Made by a program: the position numbers and the translations under genes
Shown: positions 1 to 7,482 of the stretch, in pieces
Layout: every line of letters begins with the position of its first letter
Position numbering within the stretch: the stretch's first letter is position 1
Notes under the pieces: generated by a model
What the model saw: the letters and a program-made list of their open reading frames with translations, nothing else
Databases searched by the model: none
What the model was told of the DNA's origin: nothing
Source of the DNA: Lelliottia amnigena
Lineage (GTDB): Bacteria; Pseudomonadota; Gammaproteobacteria; Enterobacterales; Enterobacteriaceae
DNA length: 64,000 nt
Assembly: GCA_900635465.1 (NCBI GenBank)
Contig: LR134135.1
Coordinates: 3,782,001-3,846,000 of the forward strand
Reading direction: 5' to 3'

Positions 1-315
1 CTTCCGGCATGCAGGGGTAAGTAAAACAAATATAGTGTCAGCCTGTGTAAAAAGCCTCGCTTCCCTTCCGTTTGTTAAGCCAAAATCATTTATCCAGCCG
101 AGCGCAAATTTTCTGACGCAGTACGTTGGCCTTTGTTACAATTGGATGCAAATTGCATTTATTAGTTAGTGCTTGCTTACCTAGCCATTTTACAGGGAAC
201 AGTTCTGGCCACCACAATGTGTCCGCGAGCGACCATAATGAAATTATAAACGATGTCGCTGTGCTGTTTGACCCGGATAACAGGCGAGACGTTAACCGAT
301 CTCCAGGAACACTGA
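1..315 (+). other. Intergenic region upstream of yqjA
   Basis: No convincing gene is present. In K-12, exuR lies immediately upstream, and a frame closing at base 20 (reading SGMQG then stop) could be the last codons of exuR, but the piece is too short to prove. The rest should carry the yqjA leader. In E. coli yqjA and mzrA belong to the Cpx regulon, but I could not find two correctly spaced GTAAA half-sites here. Confidence 0.4.
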
Positions 316-978
316 ATGGAACTTTTGACCCAATTACTGAATGCCTTATGGGCCCAGGATTTCGAAACCCTGGCCAATCCCTCCATGATTGGCATGCTCT
401 ATTTCGTCTTGTTTATGATTCTGTTCCTTGAGAACGGACTGCTTCCCGCTGCGTTTCTCCCTGGCGACAGCTTACTGGTGTTGGTGGGTGTTTTGTGCGC
501 GAAAGGCGCCATGGAATTCCCCCAGACCGTGCTCCTGCTGACTATCGCCGCCAGCCTCGGATGCTGGGTGAGCTATATCCAGGGACGATGGCTGGGCAAT
601 ACGCGTATTGTCCAGAACTGGCTTTCTCATCTTCCGGCGCATTACCACCAGCGAGCACACCACCTGTTCCATAAACATGGTCTTTCGGCCCTGTTGATTG
701 CCCGGTTCATCGCTTTTGTTCGTACACTTCTACCGACCATCGCTGGCCTGTCTGGCCTGAACAACGCACGTTTCCAGTTCTTTAACTGGATGAGCGGTCT
801 GCTGTGGGTCCTGATTTTAACCAGCCTCGGATATCTGCTGGGCAAGACGCCGGTGTTCCTGAAATACGAAGACCAGTTGATGTCCTGCCTGATGTTGCTC
901 CCGGTTGTGCTGCTGGTCTTTGGTCTGCTCGGCTCGCTGTACGTGCTGTTGAAAAAGAAATACGGGGCCAGGAGCTAA
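316..978 (+). CDS. yqjA: DedA-family inner-membrane protein YqjA
   Basis: A 220-residue polytopic membrane protein of the DedA/SNARE-associated family, the same length as in K-12. The family is required for proton-motive-force maintenance, alkaline-pH tolerance and, with YghB, cell division and drug resistance; some members are thought to move lipids. The acidic residues known to be essential are visible: Glu39 (FLENGLLP) and Asp51 (FLPGDSLL). The basic stretch around residue 130-136 ([10 protein letters not shown]) is also present. The start is an ATG 5 bases after a CAGGAAC ribosome site. One base separates the stop from mzrA, so the two are surely co-transcribed. Confidence 0.95.
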   Translation: MELLTQLLNALWAQDFETLANPSMIGMLYFVLFMILFLENGLLPAAFLPGDSLLVLVGVLCAKGAMEFPQTVLLLTIAASLGCWVSYIQGRWLGNTRIVQNWLSHLPAHYHQRAHHLFHKHGLSALLIARFIAFVRTLLPTIAGLSGLNNARFQFFNWMSGLLWVLILTSLGYLLGKTPVFLKYEDQLMSCLMLLPVVLLVFGLLGSLYVLLKKKYGARS

Positions 979-979
979 T

Positions 980-1363
980 ATGGTTATTTCGCCCCTCTCC
1001 CTGCGCCGCATGTCTTATGGGTTAATCGCGCTGGTTCTGCTCAGCACGATGATTCTGGTCTGGACCGCAGTTCAGCATCAGGAATCTACCCTGGCGATTC
1101 GCCCTGTGAGTCAGGGGGCGAGCGTCCCTGACGGTTTTTATATCTGGCATCATCTGGATGCGAACGGCATTCAGTTTAAAAGCATCACGCCGCAGGATGA
1201 CGTTTTGCTGATTAAGTTTGATTCCAGCGCGCAAAGCGCCGCAGCGAAAGTCGTTCTCGACCGCTCCCTGCCGCGCGGCTACATCATTGCGCTGCAGGAC
1301 GATCAAAGCCAGACAGCAGTGTGGTTAACGCGACTGCGTGACACATCGCATCGATTTGGTTAA
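980..1363 (+). CDS. mzrA: Modulator of EnvZ/OmpR, MzrA
   Basis: A 127-residue single-pass inner-membrane protein, the same length as K-12 MzrA (formerly YqjB/EcfM). It has a short cytoplasmic N-terminus, a hydrophobic segment at about residues 11-31 and a periplasmic remainder. In E. coli it contacts EnvZ and raises OmpR phosphorylation, connecting the Cpx response to the EnvZ/OmpR system. It begins one base after the yqjA stop, which supports a two-gene operon with the DedA protein. No separate promoter is apparent. Confidence 0.93.
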   Translation: MVISPLSLRRMSYGLIALVLLSTMILVWTAVQHQESTLAIRPVSQGASVPDGFYIWHHLDANGIQFKSITPQDDVLLIKFDSSAQSAAAKVVLDRSLPRGYIIALQDDQSQTAVWLTRLRDTSHRFG

Positions 1364-1393
1364 TTTCCTATATTCTGAATCTTTTCACTCACT

Positions 1394-1423
1394 TTGGTGA
1401 TTCCCCCGTTTACTTACTATGCT
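1394..1423 (+). promoter_or_regulatory. Candidate promoter of yqjCDEK
   Basis: TTGGTG at 1394-1399 and TATGCT at 1418-1423 are separated by 18 bases and lie about 90 bases before yqjC. The hexamers are acceptable for sigma-70 or sigma-S. In E. coli the yqjD and yqjE genes are stationary-phase, RpoS-linked genes. This call is by pattern only. Confidence 0.4.
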
Positions 1424-1515
1424 TAAGTACGCGGAGCACCCACAGATGTTCTCCGCATGATACTGGACCGCGGCATTCTCTTTAAAACGCCGTAACACAA
1501 TGGAAGGTTTCTATA

Positions 1516-1884
1516 ATGAAATACCGCATCACTCTGGCTTTGGCCCTTTTTTCTTTGAGCACAGCTTCCTTTGCAAACTCTCTCTGTCAGGAGAAAGAAC
1601 AGGACATTCAGCGTGAGATCAGTTATGCCGAAAAGCATAACAATCAGAACCGCATTGATGGCCTGAAAAAAGCGTTAAGTGAAGTAAAAGCCAACTGTTC
1701 GGACAGCAAGCTGCGTGCCGATCACCAGAAGAAAATCGCTGAACAAAAGGAAGAGATTGCTGAACGCCGTCACGACCTGAAAGAGGCGCAAGAGAAAGGT
1801 GATGCGGATAAGATTGCAAAGCGCGAAGAAAAGTTGAAAGAGGCTCAGGAAGAACTGAAAGCTCTTGAAGCTCGCGATTATTGA
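1516..1884 (+). CDS. yqjC: Periplasmic DUF1090 protein YqjC
   Basis: A 122-residue protein with a classic Sec signal peptide (residues 1-20, cleavage after ASFA). The mature part is highly charged and almost all helical. It is rich in Lys/Glu, with coiled-coil-like repeats at residues 55-120 (RHDLKEAQEKGD and EEKLKEAQEELK). It belongs to the DUF1090 family; the K-12 protein has the same length and its function is unknown. It heads the group yqjC-yqjD-yqjE-yqjK, with 29 bases to yqjD. Two cysteines (in SLCQ and ANCSD) may form a disulfide in the periplasm. Confidence 0.92.
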   Translation: MKYRITLALALFSLSTASFANSLCQEKEQDIQREISYAEKHNNQNRIDGLKKALSEVKANCSDSKLRADHQKKIAEQKEEIAERRHDLKEAQEKGDADKIAKREEKLKEAQEELKALEARDY

Positions 1885-1913
1885 GTTAACGGAAATCTCA
1901 ACAGGAGAAAATC

Positions 1914-2219
1914 ATGTCTAAAGATACTACTTCAGAACACCTGCGCGCTGAGTTGAAATCCCTGGCCGATACCCTGGAAGAGGTGCTGAACTCTTCGACC
2001 GATAAATCGAAAGAAGAGCTGAGCAAACTGCGCAGCAAAGCGGAAAGCGCGCTGAAAGACAGCCGCTATCGCCTGGGTGAAACCGGTGATGCGCTGGCGA
2101 AACAGACTCGCGAAGCGGCAGCTCGCGCGGACGAATATGTACGCGATAACCCGTGGACAGGCGTAGGCATCGGTGCCGCGGTGGGTGTGGTCCTGGGCGT
2201 TCTGCTGACGCGTCGCTAA
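1914..2219 (+). CDS. yqjD: Membrane-anchored ribosome-binding protein YqjD (DUF883)
   Basis: A 101-residue ElaB/YgaM/YqjD-family protein. Residues 1-75 are charged and helical with coiled-coil character. Residues 80-98 (starting PWTGVGIGAAVG) form a glycine-rich transmembrane segment ending in two arginines. In E. coli the N-terminal part binds 70S and 100S ribosomes in stationary phase and tethers them to the inner membrane. A good AGGAG ribosome site lies about 8 bases upstream. Two bases separate the stop from yqjE. Confidence 0.93.
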   Translation: MSKDTTSEHLRAELKSLADTLEEVLNSSTDKSKEELSKLRSKAESALKDSRYRLGETGDALAKQTREAAARADEYVRDNPWTGVGIGAAVGVVLGVLLTRR

Positions 2220-2221
2220 TT

Positions 2222-2620
2222 ATGGAAGATCCTCGTCACGCACAGGGGCCTGCAAAAAACGTCCTCGGCATCGGCCAGCGTATTCTAACGACGCTGGTCG
2301 GCATTGCCGAAACGCGAGTTCGCCTGGCGGTAGTGGAACTGGAAGAGGAGAAAGCCAATCTCTTCCAAATGCTGCTAATGCTGGGACTCACCATGCTGTT
2401 CGCCGCGTTTGGTCTGATGAGCCTGATGGTGTTGATCATTTGGGCCATCGATCCGCAGTACCGGCTTAACGCCATGATTGCGACAACAGTCGTGCTGTTG
2501 GTGGCTGCGCTGATAGGCGGGATCTGGACGATGCATAAGGCGCGCACCTCTACGCTGCTGCGCCATACCCGTCAGGAATTGGCCAACGACCGCACGCTGC
2601 TGGAGGATGACAAGCCGTGA
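2222..2620 (+). CDS. yqjE: Phage-holin-superfamily inner-membrane protein YqjE
   Basis: A 132-residue protein; K-12 YqjE has 134. The ATG at 2222 is chosen because it follows the yqjD stop directly and gives the expected N-terminus (MEDPRHAQG); a longer upstream frame would run inside yqjD. An amphipathic N-terminal helix precedes two hydrophobic segments at about residues 48-72 and 82-105 (the Actinobacteria holin-X/DUF1469 fold). In E. coli it is stationary-phase induced. The stop overlaps the yqjK start (GTGA), indicating translational coupling. Confidence 0.9.
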   Translation: MEDPRHAQGPAKNVLGIGQRILTTLVGIAETRVRLAVVELEEEKANLFQMLLMLGLTMLFAAFGLMSLMVLIIWAIDPQYRLNAMIATTVVLLVAALIGGIWTMHKARTSTLLRHTRQELANDRTLLEDDKP

Positions 2621-2913
2621 GCAGCAAAACTGAACGTCAGAAGCGCAAAGCGTATCTGTTGAGTCAGATCCAGCAGCAACGGCTGGACCTGACCGCCAGT
2701 CGCCGTGACTGGCTGGAGGTGACGCGTGTTTACGATCGTGGCTGGAGCACGCTTCTTAGCATGCGCTCATGGGCATTGGTCGGAAGCAGCGTGATGGCGA
2801 TCTGGTCAGTTCGTCATCCCAGCATGCTCGTGCGCTGGGCCAGACGGGGCTTTGGTGCGTGGAGCGCCTGGCGTCTGGTGAAGGCCACACTGCGTCAACA
2901 GCAGTTGCGCTAG
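2617..2913 (+). CDS. yqjK: YqjK-like family protein
   Basis: A 98-residue basic protein (K-12: 99). It starts at a GTG that overlaps the yqjE stop by four bases (GTGA), the same arrangement as in E. coli. The N-terminal half is rich in Lys/Arg/Gln. One weak hydrophobic stretch at about residues 47-63 may contact the membrane. The function is unknown. It is the last gene of the yqjCDEK unit, followed at once by a strong terminator. Confidence 0.88.
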   Translation: MSSKTERQKRKAYLLSQIQQQRLDLTASRRDWLEVTRVYDRGWSTLLSMRSWALVGSSVMAIWSVRHPSMLVRWARRGFGAWSAWRLVKATLRQQQLR

Positions 2914-2918
2914 TAAAA

Positions 2919-2950
2919 GAAAACGGTAACGCATGTTACCGTTTTTTGTT
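2919..2950 (+). terminator. Rho-independent terminator after yqjK
   Basis: The inverted repeat AACGGTAAC/GTTACCGTT with a four-base loop is followed by a T-rich run. It closes the yqjCDEK unit. Confidence 0.85.
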
Positions 2951-3042
2951 TTTGCGCCCTCACACCGTAGGTGAAAAACGGGTAAGGCATCATCGCCCAC
3001 TCCCTTACTCAATATCTTTGAAGAAGATTGACAGTTTTCCTT

Positions 3043-3055
3043 GCTAACAATTGTC
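3043..3055. promoter_or_regulatory. Candidate operator upstream of yqjF
   Basis: GCTAACAATTGTC contains the palindrome ACAATTGT. The same GCTAACAAT string recurs in the yhaJ/yhaK divergent promoter (6075-6083). In E. coli the LysR regulator YhaJ activates yqjF, so this may be a YhaJ site. That assignment is inference from the shared string only. Confidence 0.35.
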
Positions 3056-3161
3056 ATTCGTCACGTTTACACTCCTCTCCATCAACAGCAAACACGCGGT
3101 ATCTACCCGGATTTGCACACAAATAATAATCAGCAGCCATTGTGGTTCCCTGGAGAGTAAA

Positions 3162-3554
3162 ATGAAAAAATTAGAAGATGTTGGTGTTCTGGTCGCACGT
3201 ATTTTGATGCCAATTCTGTTCATCACCGCAGGCTGGGGCAAAATTACCGGTTATGCAGGCACGCAACAATATATGGAAGCGATGGGTGTCCCAGGGTTCC
3301 TGTTGCCACTGACCATTTTGCTTGAGTTTGGCGGCGGTCTGGCGATTCTGTTCGGCTTCCTGACTCGCACCACAGCACTGTTCACCGCGGGCTTCACGCT
3401 GCTGACCGCGTTTATCTTCCACAGCAACTTTGCGGAAGGCATGAACTCCCTGATGTTCATGAAAAACCTGACCATCGCAGGCGGCTTCCTGCTGCTGGCT
3501 ATCACCGGTCCTGGCGCATTCAGCATCGACCGTGTTCTGAATAAAAAGTGGTAA
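3162..3554 (+). CDS. yqjF: DoxX-family membrane protein YqjF
   Basis: A 130-residue DoxX-family protein with four predicted transmembrane helices. The start at 3162 gives the K-12 length and has a TGGAGAG ribosome site 5 bases upstream; the longer in-frame extension from 3051 has no such support. In E. coli the yqjF promoter responds to breakdown products of dinitrotoluene through YhaJ and is widely used as a biosensor. The protein is linked to quinone or aromatic stress, but its reaction is unknown. It is followed by the glutathionyl-hydroquinone reductase gene yqjG. Confidence 0.92.
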   Translation: MKKLEDVGVLVARILMPILFITAGWGKITGYAGTQQYMEAMGVPGFLLPLTILLEFGGGLAILFGFLTRTTALFTAGFTLLTAFIFHSNFAEGMNSLMFMKNLTIAGGFLLLAITGPGAFSIDRVLNKKW

Positions 3555-3570
3555 GCACGCTATACTGAAT

Positions 3571-3603
3571 AAAAAAGCGAGGAGATATCTCCTCGCTTTT
3601 GTG
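3571..3603 (+). terminator. Terminator between yqjF and yqjG
   Basis: Perfect arms AAAGCGAGGAG and CTCCTCGCTTT flank a two-base AT centre. The hairpin is A-rich on the left and T-rich on the right, so it could work in both directions. The 3' arm lies 20 bases before the yqjG start, so readthrough or a separate promoter must supply yqjG. Confidence 0.8.
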
Positions 3604-3622
3604 TTTTATACAGGAGGAAAAA

Positions 3623-4609
3623 ATGGGACAACTTGTTGACGGCGTCTGGCAGGACATTTGGTATGACACCAAATCCACCGGGGGACGCTTTAAGCGTTCT
3701 GTTTCGGCTTTCCGTAACTGGCTAACCGCCGATGGGGCACCGGGTCCAACGGGCGAAGGCGGCTTTGCGGCGGAAAAAGACCGCTATCATCTTTATGTGT
3801 CGCTGGCCTGTCCGTGGGCGCACCGAACATTGATGGTGCGTAAGTTAAAGGGGCTGGACGCGTTAATTCCTGTTTCGGTGGTGAATCCGCTGATGCTGGA
3901 AAACGGCTGGACCTTTGACAGCGATTTCCCCGCCGCCACCGGCGATGACCTGTATCATCACGACTTTCTGTATCAGCTCTATTTGCGCGCCGATCCGCAC
4001 TACACCGGACGCGTCACCGTCCCCGTACTGTGGGACAAAAAAAATCAAACCATCGTCAGCAATGAATCTGCGGAAATCATTCGCATGTTCAATACCGCCT
4101 TTGACGCGCACGGTGCCCGAGCCGGTGATTTCTATCCGCCGGAACTGCGCGATAAAATCGACGAGCTCAACAGCTGGATTTACGACAACGTAAATAATGG
4201 CGTCTATAAAGCCGGATTTGCCACCAGCCAGGAAGCCTACGACGAAGCGGTCGCAAAAGTCTTTGAATCGCTCGAACGGCTGGAACAGATCCTGGGACAG
4301 CACCGCTATCTGACGGGCAATACGCTCACAGAAGCCGATATCCGCCTGTGGACTACGCTGGTGCGATTCGATCCGGTGTATGTCACCCACTTTAAATGCG
4401 ATAAGCACCGCATCAGCGATTACCTGAATCTCTACGGTTTCCTGCGCGATATTTATCAGATGGAGGGTATCGCCGAAACCGTCGATTTTGGTCACATCCG
4501 CACCCACTACTATCGCAGCCATAAAACCATCAATCCGACGGGCATTATTTCCATTGGTCCGTGGCAGGATCTGGATGAGCCACACGGCCGCGATACGCGT
4601 TTCGGTTGA
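3623..4609 (+). CDS. yqjG: Glutathionyl-hydroquinone reductase YqjG
   Basis: A 328-residue Xi-class glutathione transferase that reduces glutathionyl-hydroquinones to hydroquinones. The catalytic Cys63 sits in the family motif ACPWAHRT. The N-terminal thioredoxin-like part runs to about residue 160. The all-helical GST C-terminal domain follows (LGQHRYLTGNTLTEADIRLWTT). The start at 3623 follows a strong AGGAGG and gives exactly the K-12 length; the upstream in-frame extension runs through the terminator. It lies next to yqjF and the regulator yhaJ, in what looks like a quinone/aromatic stress cluster. Confidence 0.96.
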   Translation: MGQLVDGVWQDIWYDTKSTGGRFKRSVSAFRNWLTADGAPGPTGEGGFAAEKDRYHLYVSLACPWAHRTLMVRKLKGLDALIPVSVVNPLMLENGWTFDSDFPAATGDDLYHHDFLYQLYLRADPHYTGRVTVPVLWDKKNQTIVSNESAEIIRMFNTAFDAHGARAGDFYPPELRDKIDELNSWIYDNVNNGVYKAGFATSQEAYDEAVAKVFESLERLEQILGQHRYLTGNTLTEADIRLWTTLVRFDPVYVTHFKCDKHRISDYLNLYGFLRDIYQMEGIAETVDFGHIRTHYYRSHKTINPTGIISIGPWQDLDEPHGRDTRFG

Positions 4610-4624
4610 TTGACACCGTCACCT

Positions 4625-4660
4625 AAAGGGCACGCGAACGGTGCCCTTTACCACGCTTTT
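4625..4660 (+). terminator. Terminator after yqjG
   Basis: AAAGGGCAC and GTGCCCTTT form a nine-base-pair stem with a seven-base loop. A TTTT run follows after a short spacer. Confidence 0.7.
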
Positions 4661-4728
4661 ATTCCCGTCTACGCTTAATGTGATCGCTTAAAAAACAAGT
4701 GATTAATTGCTATTGAGGGAAGGGAAAA

Positions 4729-5095
4729 ATGGACTGGTATCTAAAAGTACTGAAAAAACTATGTGGGATTTGGCGGTCGCGCCCGTCGCAAAGAGTACTG
4801 GATGTTCATGCTGGTGAACTTTGTTCTCGCCATGGTGATAGGGATTGTCGACAGGATCCTGGGCTGGGAGCGCGCGGGCGGCGAAGGCATTCTCACCACT
4901 ATTTATGCGCTGTTGGTCTTTCTGCCATCCTGGGCGGTACTGTTCCGCCGACTGCATGACACCGACCGTTCGGCATGGTGGTTACTGCTGATTTTGATCC
5001 CGATTATCGGCTGGCTGGTGATTCTGGTCTTCTGCTGTCAGAACGGCACGCCGGGTGAAAACCGCTTTGGACCCGATCCTAAACGTCTCGCATAA
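4729..5095 (+). pseudogene. yhaH: DUF805 membrane protein YhaH, frameshifted
   Basis: K-12 YhaH has 121 residues and begins MDWYLKVLKNYVGF. Here the start (4729, MDWYLKVLKK) and the rest (GFGGRARRKEYW through the end at 5095) are in different frames. A run of six A at 4753-4758 takes the place of the five expected; removing one A restores a full 121-residue DUF805 protein with about three to four membrane helices. The downstream portion is well conserved and free of other defects. The cause may therefore be a recent loss, transcript slippage on the A-run, or a homopolymer sequencing error. It has its own GAGGGAAGGG ribosome site. Confidence 0.85.
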
Positions 5096-5098
5096 TTC

Positions 5099-5129
5099 TT
5101 GCCCGGCGGCGTTGCGCCTGCCGGGCATA
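5099..5129. repeat. REP-like palindromic element
   Basis: GCCCGGCGGCG and its imperfect complement CGCCTGCCGGGC form a REP-type hairpin between the convergent yhaH and yhaJ genes. A related copy lies at 53147-53176. It probably also stabilises 3' ends or acts in termination. Confidence 0.7.
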
Positions 5130-5132
5130 CTC

Positions 5133-6029
5133 TCATTTATTCGCAAATAGCTTAGGGATTTCGCGTAAACACCACGATTTTGCTTCGCCCATGCTGTCGC
5201 GGCGCCAGGCCATAATGATATCGACCTCGTTGGTGTATTCCGGGCTAACGACGCGCAGGCGCCCTTCGGCAATATCTTTTTCGACAAACGGATACGGCAT
5301 CGTCGCAACGCCCAAACCGGCTAACAGCGCCTGACGCTTATCCTCCAGCGACGTCACGGTCAGACGCGGCTGTTTATCCAAAAGCTGGACGGTTAACACC
5401 GGGCGTTCGCGCGCGGTATCCGCGACCGCCACGCCGCGATACTTCACGCGGGTCACTTCGGATAGCGGTTCCGGCTCCTGATGAATCGGATGATCCGGCG
5501 CAGCGACATAAACGTTCATCACGCTATAGAGTTTTTTTGAATTGATCTCTGACGACGAACGGAAATGCATATCCGGCGCAATCACAATGTCCGCCCTGCC
5601 CGTTTCCAGACGCTCCCACGCGCCCGCCAGCACTTCGGTAATCACGGAAAGCTGGGTATTGGCTTTATTCGCCAGGCGCTCCACCAGCGGGAATAATGCG
5701 GCGGTCGGTACCAGCGCTTCGGTGACCAGCGTCAGATGCGTTTCCCAGCCGCGCGCCAGCGCTTCAGCATCGGTCGTCAGTTTATCGGCTGCTTCCAGCA
5801 GAACACGCCCGCGCTCCAGCAGCATACGCCCCACATTGGTGAATTTTGTTCGGTGACCGGAGCGGTCAAATAGCACCACGTCCAGCTCTTCTTCAAGCTT
5901 CTGCATGGTGTAGCTCAACGCAGACGGAACGCGCCCCAGCTCGTCTGCCGCAGCGGCAAAGCTGCCACGCCTGTCGATCGCGTCCATCACGCGAAGCGCC
6001 TCAAGCGTCAATGCCCTTTCTTTTGCCAT
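5133..6029 (-). CDS. yhaJ: LysR-family regulator YhaJ
   Basis: A 298-residue LysR-type regulator, the same length as K-12. The winged helix-turn-helix lies at residues 10-65 (RGSFAAAADELGRVPSALSY), and the effector-binding domain covers about 95-290. It is divergent from yhaK with about 100 bases between them. In E. coli YhaJ activates yqjF in response to aromatic metabolites, and in pathogenic strains it affects virulence genes. The gene order yqjF, yqjG, yhaH, yhaJ, yhaK supports a local regulon. The inducer cannot be told from sequence. Confidence 0.95.
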   Translation of the reverse strand: MAKERALTLEALRVMDAIDRRGSFAAAADELGRVPSALSYTMQKLEEELDVVLFDRSGHRTKFTNVGRMLLERGRVLLEAADKLTTDAEALARGWETHLTLVTEALVPTAALFPLVERLANKANTQLSVITEVLAGAWERLETGRADIVIAPDMHFRSSSEINSKKLYSVMNVYVAAPDHPIHQEPEPLSEVTRVKYRGVAVADTARERPVLTVQLLDKQPRLTVTSLEDKRQALLAGLGVATMPYPFVEKDIAEGRLRVVSPEYTNEVDIIMAWRRDSMGEAKSWCLREIPKLFANK

Positions 6030-6077
6030 CTCGTTCTCATTCAGGAAATTTGAACATACCGGGCAGAATATCTGGCT

Positions 6078-6109
6078 AACAATGAAGCGTCCATACCTTT
6101 ACCATTGTT
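6078..6109. promoter_or_regulatory. Inverted repeat in yhaJ/yhaK divergent promoter, candidate YhaJ site
   Basis: AACAATG (6078-6084) and CATTGTT (6103-6109) are perfect 7-base arms whose centres are 25 bases apart. The left arm belongs to the string GCTAACAAT that also occurs before yqjF. LysR regulators usually bind divergent promoters at dyads, so YhaJ is the natural candidate. Confidence 0.4.
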
Positions 6110-6133
6110 TTAGTGTAAAGAGAGGTCAGTTTT

Positions 6134-6835
6134 ATGATTACGACAAGAACAGCAAAACAGTGCGGACAAGCCGATTTTGGTTGGCTGCAGGCCCGCTACA
6201 CCTTTTCCTTTGGACACTACTTTGATCCCAAATTGCTCGGTTACGCCTCACTGCGCGTGCTGAATCAGGAAGTGCTCGCTCCGGGCGCGTCTTTCCAGCC
6301 ACGTACGTATCCGAAAGTGGATATCCTGAATCTGATCCTCGAAGGTGAAGCAGAATATCGCGATAGCGAGGGCCATCACGTCCAGGCGAAAGCGGGTGAA
6401 GCGTTATTGATTTCAACCCAACCGGGCATAAGTTACAGCGAGCATAACCTCAGCAAAGATAAAACGCTGACCCGCATGCAGCTGTGGCTCGATGCCTGTC
6501 CAGAACGTGAAAATCCGGCCGTGCAGAAGATCAATCTGAGCGGCGAAAAGCAGCAAGTGATCGCCTCACCTGATGGGAGTCACGGTAGCCTGCAACTTCG
6601 CCAGCAGGTATGGCTGCATCATATCGAGCTGAAGAAAGGGGAACAGGCGAGCTTCCAGCTTCACGGTCCACGCGCCTATCTGCAATCGATTCACGGCACA
6701 GTACATGCGCTGACGCACACGGAAGAGAAAGAAGCGCTCACCTGCGGTGATGGGGCGTTTATTCGCGATGAAGCGAATATTACGCTGGTCGCCGACACGC
6801 CGCTGCGCGCGCTGCTGATTGATTTGCCGGTTTAA
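6134..6835 (+). CDS. yhaK: Pirin-like cupin protein YhaK
   Basis: A 233-residue pirin-family protein, the same length as K-12, with two cupin folds. The N-terminal half contains the pirin signature (TFSFGHYFDPKLLGYASLRVLN) and a region typical of metal-binding cupins, although YhaK of E. coli is reported to lack the metal site of YhhW. Its role is unknown; in E. coli it is a cytosolic marker of oxidative/nitrosative stress. It is transcribed divergently from yhaJ. Confidence 0.93.
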   Translation: MITTRTAKQCGQADFGWLQARYTFSFGHYFDPKLLGYASLRVLNQEVLAPGASFQPRTYPKVDILNLILEGEAEYRDSEGHHVQAKAGEALLISTQPGISYSEHNLSKDKTLTRMQLWLDACPERENPAVQKINLSGEKQQVIASPDGSHGSLQLRQQVWLHHIELKKGEQASFQLHGPRAYLQSIHGTVHALTHTEEKEALTCGDGAFIRDEANITLVADTPLRALLIDLPV

Positions 6836-6841
6836 GTCAGG

Positions 6842-6869
6842 GGCCGGGTTTGCGTAAGCTTTCCCGGCC
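6842..6869. terminator. Stem-loop between convergent yhaK and the Spy-like gene
   Basis: GGCCGGG and CCCGGCC arms flank a 14-base loop. There is no T-run on either side, so it may be a weak or Rho-assisted terminator, or an mRNA 3'-end protector. Confidence 0.4.
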
Positions 6870-6881
6870 AGCGCTGACAGC

Positions 6882-7292
6882 TTATCGGCTCATGGCCTGC
6901 GCGAACTGTGAGCGAACCTCAGCGCGCTGTTCCGGAGTCAGGATCTGGCTCACATCGAAGTAATATTTAATACGATAGTAACGCGCCTGCTCTTCAATAT
7001 GGCTAAACGCAGCCAGCTGCTCTCTGACCGCTTTCTCATCCCATTTACCTGACTGGATCACGTTAATCAAGGAGCCATTTTTTACGCTATCCGTTGGGAT
7101 GTTAAAGACGTCGGCTTCCAGCTGCTTGTGCAGCGCTTTAATCTTCGTAATCTGATCGTTGCTGAGTTTCAGCTGCTGAACGAGGGGATCCTGAGCAGGC
7201 TCCGGCGCAGTTGCCACCTCTACCGCCTGCGCCACACCAGTTAAGCCCGCCAGAGTTATCGCCATCAGCGCGATACGGAAAATTTTTCTCAT
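6882..7292 (-). CDS. Spy/CpxP-like periplasmic protein
   Basis: A 136-residue protein with a Sec signal peptide (residues 1-23, cleavage after AQA). The mature part is helical and carries two motifs of the LTxxQ type: LSNDQ at 43-47 and LTPEQ at about 118-122. Their spacing of roughly 75 residues is as in Spy and CpxP, so the likely role is a periplasmic chaperone or envelope-stress protein. It is neither Spy nor CpxP by sequence. It occupies the place where K-12 carries yhaL, yhaM and yhaO. An AAGGA ribosome site precedes the ATG. No CpxR box was found with confidence. Confidence 0.7.
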   Translation of the reverse strand: MRKIFRIALMAITLAGLTGVAQAVEVATAPEPAQDPLVQQLKLSNDQITKIKALHKQLEADVFNIPTDSVKNGSLINVIQSGKWDEKAVREQLAAFSHIEEQARYYRIKYYFDVSQILTPEQRAEVRSQFAQAMSR

Positions 7293-7435
7293 CTCACAAT
7301 CCTTAATTATCTGTCAGTAAAAAACACGGGAAGTATTTTTCAATTACGGATGTCGATCTGTGATGAAGTATATAAACAATTTTGTATGTAAATGCGGAGA
7401 GGCCCTATTTTTCGCGGCCTGGAGTGTTCTTGCGC

Positions 7436-7467
7436 ACAAAAAAGCCCCCTTACCGGAAGGGGGCCTG
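7436..7467 (-). terminator. Terminator after tdcE
   Basis: On the minus strand GCCCCCTT and AAGGGGGC form a stem with a CCGGT-type loop, followed by a TTTTTT run. It ends the tdcABCDE transcript 16 bases past the tdcE stop and shows that tdcF and tdcG are absent. Confidence 0.9.
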
Positions 7468-7482
7468 TCGGCTCGCCAGGCG

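Noticed and set aside
1..315. Possible CpxR box upstream of yqjA
   Set aside because: GTAAA-type strings at 21-25, 47-51 and around 188-193 do not have the five-base spacing of a CpxR site.
126..431. A 101-codon frame overlapping the start of yqjA
   Set aside because: It has no ribosome site, runs into the well-supported DedA gene in another frame and resembles nothing.
2153..2221. Longer start for yqjE
   Set aside because: It would lie inside yqjD in another frame; the ATG at 2222 directly after yqjD gives the family N-terminus.
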